The notes under the pieces were generated by a model. It was given only the letters and a program-made list of their open reading frames with translations, had not been told where the DNA came from and ran no database searches. 64,000 nucleotides of DNA from Cokeromyces recurvatus (Eukaryota; Mucoromycota; Mucoromycetes; Mucorales; Mucoraceae), in the NCBI RefSeq assembly GCF_025118155.1, contig NW_026251404.1:186001-250000 (forward strand). The letters run 5' to 3'. Positions within the stretch are counted from its first letter, which is position 1, and each line of letters opens with the position of its first letter. This document shows, one piece after another, positions 44,446 through 56,454 of this stretch. The translations under genes were made by a program, and so were the position numbers.

Positions 44446-45455
44446 CCTTACTGTGTAAATTATGATATCAGTCAATAACAACTTTTTTTTTTTTAAGGTA
44501 AGAAAGCAAAATATGCTTCATAATCATACCTTTCTGTAAACTCATTAACCAAATAAAAAGGACAATAAATAAAGAACATAAACAGCTACAGAGCTCATTT
44601 TGACTCTATTCTAAACATCATTAGACGACTCTTCTTCTACAAGTCATCAATAATTAGATTCATTATTATACAAAAATTTTAAAAATAGATATTTATTTAT
44701 TGATAATATGTGTGTTTTTTCATTTTTAATTAATAATAATAAAAAAGGGGTAATGATCCAATTAGCCAGTAGCTTCATTATATAATAAAAAAAGGCTACT
44801 GTTTCCAGAAGCAACCAATCGTGGAGGTTGATCATTATGTGCTTCCTTTCACAGTCTTATTTAACGAGAGACGCGAAAACTACAAATGAAACATACTCTC
44901 GATATTGGACAATAGAAATGACTATTATCCTCACAACGATATTAATGAATGTTTATTTAAAGTGACCATCATCATTAGAACTTCACTAAAGATTGTTTTT
45001 ATTTAAAGTGACCTATGTCTTTAAACTTCACTAAAGATTGTTGATTTAACGTGACCAATATCTTCAAAACTTCACTTTAACAAAAAAGAAGAAGAAGAAA
45101 AAAAAAAAGAAAAAACAAAAACGAGAGTGTGAAATAAAAATAGGAGAAGGAAAAAAAAATTTTTTTTTTTCACATAAACAAACGGTCTAATAGGTGCAAT
45201 GCTTTCCATGGAAGAGCATAATTGAACCTATTTGTCTTTGTTACACTTCGGATAGATCTTTCCTCTCTCACTCTCCTTTTTTCTTTATTATTATTAGTTG
45301 CCTCTTATAGAATTATAAATAATTTGTATACCGCTTTAACGGCTAAATCTAGTTGCAAGATATTCAAATATCAGACTATCCTTTATCAGTGAAGTAGTTT
45401 ATTCAATGTATGAATGAATAAAGGAAAAGAGAAAAACAGGATAAATATCAGGAAC
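44446..45455. other. Intergenic region with a short tandem repeat
   Basis: AT-rich. Apart from the tandem unit at 44951-45081, it holds only homopolymer tracts (for example A then T runs near 45158-45170). No gene seen. Confidence 0.45.
44951..45081 (+). repeat. About three tandem copies of a 46-bp unit
   Basis: The unit reads roughly TTTATTTAAAGTGACC, a short variable part, then CTTCACTAAAGATTGTT. The third copy is diverged and ends ACTTCACTTTAAC. GTGA and TCAC within a unit form weak inverted repeats. Confidence 0.7.
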
Positions 45456-45773
45456 TGACTTATAATATCATGTTTCTTGATTAAACATGCGGATCAAGGA
45501 ATTCTATCTAAATTCCCCCCTGAATCTCTCTTGATCCACTTTATCAAATAATATTAAAAACTTCTAGCACTTCATTGTCTATAACATAACTTATTCAATC
45601 GTTAACTAACAATTTTCCGATTCGCATCTTATCTCAGACTTCTTTAACGAGTCTTATAAATACCCTATCAATTTAAATTAATAAATAAAATCATTGACTT
45701 TTGAATGATTCTTTGGTCTCGTTAACTTTTTTTGTCTTTTTATTATGATGTTTTTTTATCAAGAAATATCACA
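45456..45773 (+). repeat. Solo LTR of the gypsy family
   Basis: Starts TGACTTATAATATCATG, ends AATATCACA, and contains TATAAATACCC. It aligns over its whole length with the LTR at 14514-14847 (opposite strand) at roughly 80-85% by eye. No internal retroelement sequence adjoins it. No clear target duplication is visible. Confidence 0.75.
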
Positions 45774-45954
45774 GACTGACCAAACTGGATTAACCGTAAT
45801 GACCAAACTAGATTGATTGGACTGACCGGATTGACTAGATTGGATTGACTATGTTACGATTGTAGTCGTCCTTACAACTAAGTTAATAGAAATAAACCAT
45901 CATTTGTTTACACAATAAAGAGGTTATTCAAATAAAACTAGTGTATTTGTACTT

Positions 45955-46285
45955 TACAGCATAATATTCATTCTATAACATTCAGTTTTAATAACAGGTC
46001 ATTGTTAAAAATAATCATATACATTGTATTATATAATAATAAGAATTCAATAGGATTATGACTGTTATATGTAGTTACATAATCACTTACATAAATCATA
46101 CATATTATATATACAATATACATCTATAATATTAAATATTGTTATGTAATAACATCTTAGAGGATGATAATAGTAATAATGGCATATTCACTGTGAATTA
46201 ATATCAACGTGGCACTTACCCCAGAAATAACCATTGGGTATATTGTTAGTAACAGCGACAGCTCAGGGAGAAATATGCATATTGC
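45955..46285 (-). repeat. Dispersed repeat, about 330 bp, copy 2
   Basis: Inverted copy of 28766-29092. Here it stands alone, without the 195-bp inverted repeats, so it is an independent mobile unit or fragment. Confidence 0.7.
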
Positions 46286-46439
46286 ATGCAGAATTACTCA
46301 GAGACAATATTTACACATAATGCTTTATTGTAGCAATATCCGCTTGTCCAAATCATACTTCTATTAATATCACTTACCTTCCAAAAACATATAAATAGCC
46401 CTTGTCATTTTTCCATATTTTTTTGTTGGTCTCTTCTTT

Positions 46440-47004
46440 TTGGTACGAACTGTTCGTCATAAAAAGCACTTTAACAAGGAAAACGAAGATCACTTTAGCT
46501 ATGATGATATTGAAAAAAATTGCAATATTGCCAATCTCAAGGATGATAATTTTGACCAGCAATCAAACATTGATCTAGAAAAAGGTAATACTATGAATGA
46601 AGATACTCAAACTAAGACGAATGAAACTGTCTATCCCGAGAAGACTGAGGTGGCTCCTCCTCCTGAAGAGAAGAATGAAGTAAACCAAGCTGAACAGAAT
46701 AATGATTCAGTTGCTAGTCAATTTATGCAGCGTATTAACTTTTTTTGAAAGCATAGCAATTGATTCAACACCAACGACTATAGTCACTGCTGCTGTTGAT
46801 GTTGTAATTGCTTCATCTTCTGTACCATTAGCCTGCTATCCTAATGAGGACTTTAAGAATAAACTTGAGTTCTTTGAAAACTTGTGTTCACAACAAGAAC
46901 GATTAGAAGAAACAAGTGACAGTGACAGTGACAGTGACAGTGACAGTTACTTATCTCCAATTAGTAGCATCACTAGTTTTTGGGGCTTTTACGATGGAAT
47001 GTAA
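46440..47004 (+). pseudogene. Unrecognised coding region broken at a T-run
   Basis: Two open frames (46440-46748 and one ending at 47004) overlap at the seven-T run 46740-46746; one base fewer would join them into about 185 codons. The first half is Asn/Asp/Glu/Lys-rich. The second ends in an SDSDSDSDSD run followed by a hydrophobic tail (ITSFWGFYDGM). The frame opens with TTG, and the first ATG is near 46591. Upstream, ATATAAATAGCCC (about 46389) looks like a TATA box. No domain recognised. Confidence 0.35.
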
Positions 47005-47577
47005 TATTTTAAAGTAAAAGAAAATAAAAAGAAAAAGAAGAAAGAAAGGGAACAAAAGGAAGTATAGTTTGAGACTATGTTTTATTCAATAAAGAAAAGT
47101 AAAATAAAAAAATAAGAATTGAAAGTTAAAGATTATTTTATGTCTACACAACTGTTTGTATTTATATTAATAAATCCTGAATCAAAGAAATAAAAAAGAT
47201 AAGTCATGAAACAGTGTTATTATTCAGATATATACGTCTTGTTGCTTCAAGAATCTGATTTATATGGATTATCTATTGGGTGTTATAATGATCTGATTAC
47301 GTTTTAAATAAAAAATTTATTGTTTGATCTGAGCTTAGGTTCCTGGTGTCTATTTAAGTGGATCAAAGACGACTTGAATCCTTTGTCAAGGTTATAAAAA
47401 TAAATATTTCAGAAATAATACGATGTCTTATAATTGATCCATCTAGACGATTGGATGTCAATAAGAAGTTTTATATTATTTACAAGATGTTATCTACAGA
47501 GTTTTATTTTATATTCAGGCTTATAGTTTATCCTTTATTATGTAATTCATCTATTATAATAATACTTATGCTTATAT

Positions 47578-47905
47578 CCAGAGCTTGTTCTATAACAGCT
47601 TTAACTATGAAGATGATGCTGAGAGTATTAAAGCTGACAAACTGGATACTCAAGTTAAAATCCAAACCAGTGATATTCTACCTCAAGAATATTTACCCAA
47701 TACTTATTTTGGAGTCCTTGATAGAAATGAACGCTGGCAAGAACATGGTCTATACTTTGGTAGTATGTCTACGATGTAATCGAATATTCAAACAGTCAGA
47801 ATCTCAAATGGCTCGACTGGTCTTTTTGCTAGTGCCCTTTCAAGAAACAATTTTATAAAGAATGAAGATGAGTTCTTGAGGATAAAATCTTGGAGTAGCC
47901 TATAG
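47578..47905 (+). pseudogene. Unrecognised coding relic
   Basis: An open stretch with YNSFNYEDDAESIKADKL and DILPQEYLPNTYFGVLDRNE has clear coding character, hits a stop at about 47778, and continues in frame with NIQTVRISNGSTGLFASALS. No start or splice plan is evident and the family is unknown. Confidence 0.35.
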
Positions 47906-48229
47906 TATCCCCAGTTAATTTGATTTTTGTAGGGGAAGACAGCAAAGCTGTTTCAAAATTATATTTAACGTCCCAATGGGACTAAAAAAATATATGAATG
48001 AAAATAAAATAAAAAATTTTGTTGAGAATTCGTTTTAAAAAGGAGAGAAAAAAAAATAAGAAAGTAACTTCGTTAGTAATGTTGAGCTCTTCAAAAAGAA
48101 TGTAGTGGTGAGATTATATGTCGACATTATTTTGAAAGTGTAATTGCCAAATGATGGCCGAGCAAAGAGGAAGAAGGGATATTAGAACTAAAAGGTTGAT
48201 CATCGAAAATCGATCGCCAATGATTTTTT

Positions 48230-49690
48230 CATAGACTGAATAAAATACAACCAACAACAGACAAACAGGAAACAGAAGAAGCCACAGGAGAGGTCAAATA
48301 TTTGAATCCCCTATAATCTAAAGAGAACAAAAAAGACAATAGCTGTTGAGAATTAGTTTGTACTTTGGGGGTAAAAAAGTAGTAATAGTTGTATTCCAGA
48401 TATTCCGTTTGACAGGGCATTCATAGATAAGATGCTTGAAAGTGTCCCCAGAATGATGACAATGAATGAATGCAGGTGATGGATAAGTATCTGGAATTAG
48501 ATAATTAAGTAGTCTTTTGGTGGGGATCTTACCGTGAACTGTTCGAAACTACACTGTATGGGCTGCTGGAGGAAGAGATGTACGCCAAAGTTTATTCCAA
48601 TGAGAAGGATTAAGTTTCGTAGTTGCTTGAGGAGGAAACAGAGTGTCATGTATTAAAAAACCAAGATGTTTAGGAGATTCGAATAAATGAATAAAAAAGG
48701 GCATTTGAGTTTCAACAATAGGGAATAAGTCAGCGTCTTGAAGATTAGGGGCAGGAAGTACAACATTCATGTAACAAAAAAAATTGTGCAAAAAGTCGAA
48801 TGTAATTTGAGCCAAAAGCGATACGAAATTTACGGAGTAATCTGGGATACCTTGTTTCACAATCAGTATGTTGTCGAAGCAAACCAGTTCCCAAGTCAAT
48901 AATAAAGAAATCCTTAGCTATTACTTTGGACATACCCGTGATATTTCTAGCGAATATCGTAGACATCAGCAACTCATTTTGTAAAATGAATGGAGTCTGG
49001 GAAGTTGAAGTAATAATGGAAGCTAAATCCAGATCTAACATAGTATCTAATGACAGATTGGTCTGATCGATATTACTTGGTGGCGATGAGTCTTGTAAGG
49101 AAAAAAAAACAGTTTAAATGATTAAATCCCTTTCTTCTTGTAGGAAATAATAGAGGCCATAAATAAGACGAGTAGCCCTTAGTAGCGATAAGAGATAAAC
49201 CGTATTTGATATACGGAACACTGGTGCGTAAAAATATTTTACTTATATATTGTGGTTGTTGTAGGATGGTTGGTGAAACAATGAGAACTGCCAACCAACG
49301 CCACCGCAGTTTTATTTGTTGGACCATTGGATCCAGAACTCCTATTCCATCATGATGTTTGTGTGGAACTAAATTACGATAAGCGATTCGAGGGAAGCGA
49401 GAAGCGTTAAGGAAGGAAGCACATATATCACGTATACGATCGGTCTATGTTAATAAGGTAGATATAAAAAGACAGAATAAGTCTGTATAAAACTTTTATT
49501 AAAATGAAAAAGAGTAAATAATTTGCTTTCGAATGACATGTAATTCTTAAATAATCATTTGATAATCTTAGTGTAAGGAATGTTTTAAAAGGAGAAGGAG
49601 GAAATAAAGATCGGCAATTAATTTTGGAACAATCTAGTAGATCCTGTCTAATAAAGTACCTTCTGTTCTGCCATGATCTGAGTCCATACA
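48230..49690 (-). mobile_element. Decayed LINE (non-LTR retrotransposon) 3' end
   Basis: In shifting minus-strand frames the relic reads RIRDICASFLNASRFPRIAY and GIGVLDPMVQQIKLRWRWL, typical of the region after the RT palm in fungal LINEs. It continues with HWNKLWRTSLPPAAHTV and HGKIPTKRLLNYLIP, and then a C-terminal zf-RVT-like segment (HCHHSGDTFKHLIYECPVKRNIW). Many stops and shifts are present. The 5' part (endonuclease, RT core) is not found upstream to 50.6 kb, so it is a 5'-truncated dead copy, as is usual for LINEs. Confidence 0.75.
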
Positions 49691-50630
49691 TACTGTCGAA
49701 TCAGCTTTAATCACGACATAGCCTTTAGAAGTAAGTCATACAACACTGGAAGATATAAACTACTCCAAAAGGGGACTTCTTGAATACACTATTTGAGTTG
49801 TATCCTTAAGGTTCATAGGATACAGCAACTGCACGCAACACACACACACACACAGAAAGAGAGAGAGAGAGAGAGATTTCAGGTAAAGAGTTAAACATCG
49901 CCGTATAGTTGGGAATGAGATAAAATAGAGTGTGTATTTGTACAAAGCGCGTGGTATGATTTGAGGCTAACTTCCCATTGCTATAGAGATTCATTCAGTG
50001 CTATAGAGATTCATTATAGACTTTTGTACATACATGAGATACATGTATTATCCATGACCTCAAATAGAGGATGAGTATCAATGAATATGCTATGTTTCAT
50101 TGTAAATTAAACATCTCTTAGCCAAAGCTTTCAAGCATATAAAGAAGAAAAAACGAGAAACGAAAGACTGGTACACGATTTGTAAACTTAAAAAAGACTA
50201 ATTGACTTTATAGTAAAAACACATAGAAAGAGAGAAAAAAAAAGAAACTAAAAGTATATACAGTTTTTATCCCTTAGATAGCTTTAAAGGGAACGCACAT
50301 GATATAAAGGGTATTTTATTCATATTGGTGTTTTTAATTTAAAAGGTTGGTTGTCTCAAGTTATTGTGCAGCGTTTAAAAGATCTAAGTTTGGCTGCTTT
50401 TTGAGCTTGTTAAAACCGTTTAAGATTGATTTCAAAACAAATAATACAGTTTATTGAACCAAGGCGGTCTGTATCTGAACTTTAGTATGTTATATCAAAT
50501 AGGTACTCAGATAATCTCATATACAAGGCCATGTTGAAGTTTAGTTTAATGTAATTATTGGTCTTTCTTCTGAGTCTTGAATCAATTTAGAACTTTAAAG
50601 TATATAAGCTTAAAGATGATGAAGCAAAAA
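49691..50630. other. Region without a gene
   Basis: AT-rich with an (AC)n(AGAGAG)n stretch at about 49838-49875 and a duplicated GTGCTATAGAGATTCATT-like phrase near 49978-50015. No gene or known repeat. Confidence 0.4.
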
Positions 50631-51061
50631 CAATTCCATTCGCAGCAATCCAGAGGCAGCACCGTAGTAATACGGCACCAACACAATTGACCGCATGGGG
50701 GGGTCGATGCAAGGGCAGCACCCTAGCTCCTAGAATTGTTACGGACTACCGGTTTCATAACCTTTCTTTGCCCTTCAACTATGCTCGCGGTAGGTGTCAC
50801 GTTGCAGCTAACAAAATAGCCACGCCGTCAAGTCCGTTCTTCATCTGGCATCTCACAATCCCATTCGCAGCAATCCAGAGGCAGCACCGTAATAATATGG
50901 CACCAACACAATTGACTGCATGGGGGGGTCGATGCAAGGGCAGCACTCTAGCTCCTGGGATTGTTACGGACTACCGGTTTCATAACCTTTCTTTGCCCTT
51001 CAACTATGCTCGCGGTAGGTGTCACGTTGCAGCTAATAAAATAGCCACGCCGTCAAGTCCG
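50631..51061 (+). repeat. GC-rich 225-bp tandem duplication
   Basis: Copies 50631-50855 and 50856-51061 are about 96% identical and distinctly GC-richer than all surrounding DNA. 225 is a multiple of three and one frame stays open across both (50687-51085, 132 aa), but the protein resembles nothing I know. The unit contains several short hairpins, for example CCGTA/TACGG, kept in copy 2 by a change to a wobble pair (CCGTA/TATGG). Confidence 0.8.
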
Positions 51062-51900
51062 ATTTTGGCGATGCCAATAGCTTAGATAGTTTCAGTTCAA
51101 TCTGTTTGCTACAAAATTTGAGTACATTTGCTCGTCATAATATAGATTATGCTATTAGTTGATGGCCTTTATTTTTTTTTCTTATAAGGAATAACTTACA
51201 TAAAACTTGCTTGATTCTACTACTGTATAGATGTTGTCAGAGAGATGAGACAACAAAAAAAAATGTATGGAAGTAGAAAAAAAAAAGAGAAAAGGAATGC
51301 AAAAACAAGAGAAGTGCGTAATCTATGCAAAAAAAAAAAAAAAAAAGTGACGTCAGCATTTAGTTATTATAGTAACCCAATGAACAAGTAATACTTGATT
51401 CCGTGGCCATCATAAAATGATTGATCATAAGCTCTAAAGATAATGGAATTAATATCATAGTGGATAGTATATACAACCCTAAGTTTTATTAACACATTAG
51501 TGTGTGTTTTATTGAATTGGATATGATGCATTAATTTGACTCTTCCCCCATCTGATTTTTCTCTAAATAACTGATGTAGATACAGTGGCTTCATCTCCAA
51601 AGCTCACTTTCCAATGAACTAAATTCGCTTTCTTTCTTTCTTTTTTTTTTTTTTTTTTTTTTCGAAAATGACAATCATTTCATAATAAATGGCTAAAAAA
51701 AAAAATGCGTGAGCCAAGCTACAGTAGTTTACATGAATGATAAAGTTTATTCTTTTGTAAGGAAAAAAAAATATAGATATACATATACACATACACACAC
51801 ATACATGCATACAATATGTATATACATATACCTCCTTTTCTTTTCTTTTTGGAAATGTTATGCACAAGAGAAATAGAAAATTAAAGATAAAAATAAAGAC
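51062..51900. other. Intergenic region
   Basis: About 840 bp downstream of UGDH, AT-rich, with T- and A-runs and a (CATA)n-like stretch near 51780-51825. No gene seen. Confidence 0.45.
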
Positions 51901-53524
51901 TTAAGCAGTTCCAGCAAGCTCAGTTTTACCAATAATATGAACCTTGAAACCAATTTTACGAAGTTCAGCAGCATTTAACATTAAACGACCATCAAATAAG
52001 AAAGCAGGCTTATTCATATTGTCATAAATTTTTTGATAATCAAGCACATCAGATTTAAATTCATCCCATTCAGTAACAATAACAACAGCATCTGCACCTT
52101 TTGTAGCTTCATAAGCACTTGAACAAATAGTAATACTCTTTTCTAATTGTTTACGAGTATCAACAATACCAGGTTCAGTTAAATCCATATAGATTTGTTC
52201 GTGTTCAACCTTAGGATCATAAATAGCAACATGAGCATTCTCTTGAATGAAGTCCTTGATTAGTGTAATCGCAGCTGATTCACGGGTATCTCCAGTATCT
52301 TTTTTAAAAGCAAAACCAAGGACAGCAATACGCTTATTAGTAATAGTATTAAAAAGGGTTGAAATAATCTTTTTAACAAAACGTTTCTTTTGGTATTCAT
52401 TCAAGGTATAAACTTGCTTCCAGTATTCAGCTACCTCAGGCAAGTTAAGTTGTGTAGAAAGATAAACCAAGTTAAGGATATCCTTTTGAAAGCATGAGCC
52501 ACCAAAGCCAACAGAGGCCTTTAAGAATTTGGAACCTAAACGACTATCACGACCACATGCATAAGCGACTTCATCCACATCAGCCCCTGTAGCTTCACAG
52601 ATAGCAGAAAGAGCGTTAATAGACGAAATACGTTGAGCAAGCATAGCATTAGCAGCCTATGAAAAACAAGATACATCAATGATAAGGCTATTATTTAAAT
52701 TCTCCAAGTCAAACAACTTACCAACTTTGAAAGTTCAGAAGACCAAAGATTAGTAGTAATAACACGATCCTTAGGAACCCAATTGGTATAAACTTCAGCT
52801 AAGGCTTGTTGAGCAGCAATACCTTCAGGGGTTTGAAGAGCACCAATTAAGACACGATCAGGATGAAGAAGATCCTTAATAGCAGTACCTTCAGCCAAGA
52901 ATTCAGGATTAGATAAGATATCAAAGCGAAGATCATGAGTAGAATTTGCTTCGAGAATTGTACGCATACTTTCTGCAGTACGACATGGGACAGTTGATTT
53001 CTCTACTACAATTTTTGAGCTCTTTGCTACTTCAGCAATACGACGAGTTGCACCTTCAATATAACTATAAAGTATATCAATATATATATATATACGTTAT
53101 AAATGAAATCAAACTTACGCAAGGTCAGCAGCCATACCAGCGCCTAAACCCGTTTTCTTTGTAGGAGTATTTACAGAGACAAAGATCAAATCAGCTTCTT
53201 GAATAGCAGCATCAATATTTGTACTAAAAAACAAGTTTTTACCGCGACGTTCGAATACGATTTCTTCTAAACCAGGTTCATAAATAGGAAGTTTATCCGA
53301 ATTCCAAGCGTCTATACGAGCTTGATTTAAATCGACAATGGTTACCTTAATGTGATGACATTTATAAGCAATGACAGCACAAGTGGGACCACCTATTTTA
53401 TTTTTAATTTTTTTTTTTTTATATGTATATGTATTGTTACTATCCAAAATAAAAAATACTTTAAAATTATAAACTTACCAACATAACCAGCACCAACACA
53501 ACAAATGTTCTTGACAGTAACCAT
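51901..53524 (-). CDS. UDP-glucose 6-dehydrogenase
   Basis: Four exons, 53524-53479, 53392-53119, 53064-52722 and 52656-51901, give 472 aa. The enzyme oxidises UDP-glucose to UDP-glucuronate with two NAD+, feeding glucuronate-containing cell-wall polymers; glucuronic-acid-rich walls are known in Mucoromycota. The Rossmann GAGYVGGPT lies at residues about 11-19, split by intron 1. [11 protein letters not shown] and [11 protein letters not shown] follow. The catalytic cysteine is C276 in [10 protein letters not shown]. The C-terminal UDP-binding domain has [18 protein letters not shown] and VIVTEWDEF. The length equals that of typical eukaryotic enzymes and nothing is missing. Confidence 0.97.
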
Positions 53525-53899
53525 AATATTTTAAGAAATAGACTAAAGAAAGGAGAAAAAGAAAAGAAAAGGAAAAGAAAAGAAAGAAATAGACATATTT
53601 ATATTATAGCAATATTATATGTGTACACAGATAATAATAAAATTATGCTTTCAACTCCGAATAAAAATAATACTAATTATTATAGCTTAAGCTATGTTCT
53701 TCTCCCTTCCCCCTTCCTCCAAAAAAAAAAAACGACGATCTTTTTTTTTTTTAACACGTGTAAAATGAGAAATAAATTTTATATATAAATTATGACGTCC
53801 TATATATAAAATGAAAGTGGCACAAATAATGATAGTTCTATGTCATTGGCCTTTACAAACGAAAGGAATTATTATTATTATTATATTTACAAGTAATTA
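53525..53899. other. Intergenic region
   Basis: UGDH promoter and leader (purine-rich GAAAAGAAAAGG run just before the ATG), then AT-rich DNA containing an AACACGTG E-box-like site at about 53752-53759. No gene seen. Confidence 0.45.
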
Positions 53900-54380
53900 T
53901 TATATTCTATAAAATACACCAAGTCTTTTACCACACCCAGGGCAATAATGGGCCACATCTAATATATTTTTATAGGTTAACTTTTCTTTCTTTCTTTAAA
54001 AAAAAAATGATTGTGAATGTACCTTTAAAATATTTAACATAAAAAGGCACCCAAAATAATATGATTGTACATAGTAATCTATAAAAATTACGTAATATTA
54101 CATAAATAGTATACTTTCTATTATTACATGTCATTACATACAATATGAATGATGTTAACCAAACCATACTCCCATTTCGATATCTAATTCTGGTTTCAAT
54201 ATATTTTTCACAGTACTCACAAAATACTTTTGTTTCGAAATCAGGTAAATTATGTTGCTTCATCATTAAACGAATTCTCTTTTGTCTTGCCATACTAAAA
54301 GCAGCAGTACTCTTAATACTTGCTGCGCTTGTTGTTTTCTTTTTATTAATATTAAAAAAGGACTGAGAAGAATTAAACAT
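53900..54380 (-). CDS. LITAF-domain membrane protein
   Basis: Three exons, 54380-54142, 54078-54023 and 53958-53900, give 117 aa. The LITAF/SIMPLE fold has two CxxC knuckles that share one zinc ion, separated by a membrane-embedded hydrophobic segment. Here C54 and C57 (VFCEYCEKYIETRI) form the first half, SFILLLCTIILFWVPFYV is the insert, and C104 and C107 (HYCPGCGKRLGVF) form the second half. LITAF proteins attach peripherally to endosome or lysosome membranes from the cytosolic side. The N-terminus (1-45) is Ser/Lys-rich. The two small introns restore the canonical domain exactly, which supports the model. Confidence 0.85.
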
Positions 54381-55357
54381 GAAATACGAATAAATATATA
54401 AATATATTGATTAATAAGTTCGTATTATAATATTAGGAGAGAGAGAAAAGAAAGAAAGAAAGAGAGAGAGAAGGAGGTAAGGGAGTTAACAAGTTATTTA
54501 TATGTACTACACTGTAATGTGATTTATATATGTCTTTACTTGCTTGTTTTAATATCAGATGATAGATGCAGCAATAATCCAAGATTATTTATATATCATA
54601 TGAAAAATGTTCTTTTTTTTTTAAAAATAGCAATACGCTTCATCTTTTATCATTACTCTTATTCGAACATATGGAATTGGACTATGAATCGAATGTACTT
54701 TGCTAATTTTTGACTTCTTACCTGTTATTACACTCTGTTCTTATAGCTGCATTGTCTTTAATAAAAATAATTTCACAAAAAAAAGGACATCTTCTTATCA
54801 ATGACACATGTGAACAAATTGATGCACTATTGTTATCGTCTCCTTTAGTAGCACTTTCGGATCTTATTTCCATAACAACCGAACCAGTGGAACGTCTATA
54901 TTGTTGCTGCTTGTTCACATCACGAGATTAAAAAAATTATCATCTTCATTTCTCTGCTCGTTTCTTTTTTAAACAAGTAATAAAAAGTAAGCGAGTAGTA
55001 TATCAAGTTACTTTTACATATTAGGTAATCTTTAAAATAAATTCTTATCCTTTTTTTTTTTTATTTTTTTTTTGCTGTTAGATGACAATACATGACAAAG
55101 AACAAAACTATAGTTTGATTATTTCGTTGTTGAATACAACATAAAGCTAGAGTGTATTCTTTTTTTTCTTTTACATATAAAAATGACAATAACTACTTTG
55201 AATTGGCTTGCAAAATAAGAAAAAAACTAGATATATGATGTGTAAAAGAAACTTTCTGACACTCAATAATTAAATAAATAAATTATTATACCTGTCCTTT
55301 TATTTTTATTTTATTTTATTTTTATTTTAAAATAAAAATCTTTATAAATATATCAAG
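54381..55357. other. Region without a confirmed gene
   Basis: A minus-strand frame (54718-54918) has coding-like composition and ends at a good donor (CAG|GTAAGA), but it opens only with GTG and no matching second exon is evident. It could be an isolated exon of an unseen gene. The rest is AT-rich, with (GA)n near 54437-54475 and the promoter of the next gene. Confidence 0.4.
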
Positions 55358-56379
55358 ATGGACGAGATTTGTCAAGATGATCAATGGTTTGAACAAGCTT
55401 TCACTTACATGAATGAACATGATATTCCTTTATCTAATGATAAAAAATTATATGTATGATCTGTAATCACAAATAAATTCATAATGATTCTTTCTCTCAT
55501 TCCCCCTCCCCCCCTTAAAAAAAAGTTTTATGGACTTTTTAAACAAGCTACTATAGGTGATTGTAATATTGAAAAACCAAGTTTATTCGATTTTGTTGCA
55601 CGTGCAAAATATGATGCTTGGAACGGTTTTAAAGGTCTTGGATTTCGAGAAGCAAGAAATTTGTACATTGAAGCTGTTGAGAATCTAAATGTGGGGTGGT
55701 CACGTCAAGGAGAATATGAATACATTCCTTCAGAAGAAGAAATCAAGGTAAACTATCACTGACACAGGACAATCCCGAGAGGATTTCTATTTTTTTTTTT
55801 TCGTTTTATTTATTATATATATAACAGAATGCAGAAGGTATGGCAGGTGGTAACTCTGTGAGCTCAATGGCGTTTGAAGAAGAACAGTAATGCTTTTAAA
55901 AAAAATGAGTCTTGTTATATATAATTTAAATTCTTAATTTTTATATATATGATATTAGGGAATCAGAGGATCTATTTGGCTTTACACGACTCAATAATGT
56001 AGATAAATTAATCAAATTGTTAGAAAGTAACCCTCAAGTGATTAATACAAAAGAAGAAGGTTTGACTGCTCTTCATATCGCTGCTGATAGGGGCTATACA
56101 GAGGTTGCTAAAGCTCTAATTGATTTTGGAGCAGATGTTAATTTACAAACAGATGATCAAGATAGTGCACTTCATTTAGGTAAGATTGAATAAACTTGTG
56201 AATAAAATGAGGTATAGATAACTGATCAATAAATGATAGCTTGTATATCAGAGCATTTAGATATTGCTAAACTATTAATTCAACATCATTGTGATAAATC
56301 ATTAATTGATTCTGAAGGTAAGACTGCCTTTGAGCAGGCTGATCCATCCTTTAGAGAACAACTTTTATCTATAATATAA
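55358..56379 (+). CDS. Acyl-CoA-binding protein with ankyrin repeats (ACBD6-like)
   Basis: Five exons, 55358-55453, 55526-55747, 55828-55886, 55959-56179 and 56240-56379, give 245 aa. The ACB domain (about residues 5-100) has YGLFKQATIGDCN and ARAKYDAWNGFKGLG, the acyl-CoA-contacting signature. A Gly/Ser/Glu linker follows, then two to three ankyrin repeats (about 130-235) with GLTALHIAADRGYTEVAKAL and HLDIAKLLIQHH. This architecture equals ACBD6, which binds long-chain acyl-CoA and, in animals, supports protein N-myristoylation and lipid remodelling. Size is normal for the family. It is convergent with UTP4, only about 75 bp apart. Confidence 0.92.
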
Positions 56380-56454
56380 TTTTTATTATTAAAAAAAAAA
56401 AAGTATGAAAGAAAAGAGAAAGAACAAAAAAAAAAGAAGTCCCCTCTTCTATTA

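Noticed and set aside
54718..54918. Possible cysteine-containing small gene with a good donor site
   Set aside because: No ATG at the start of the frame and no second exon found; kept only as a note in the intergenic entry.
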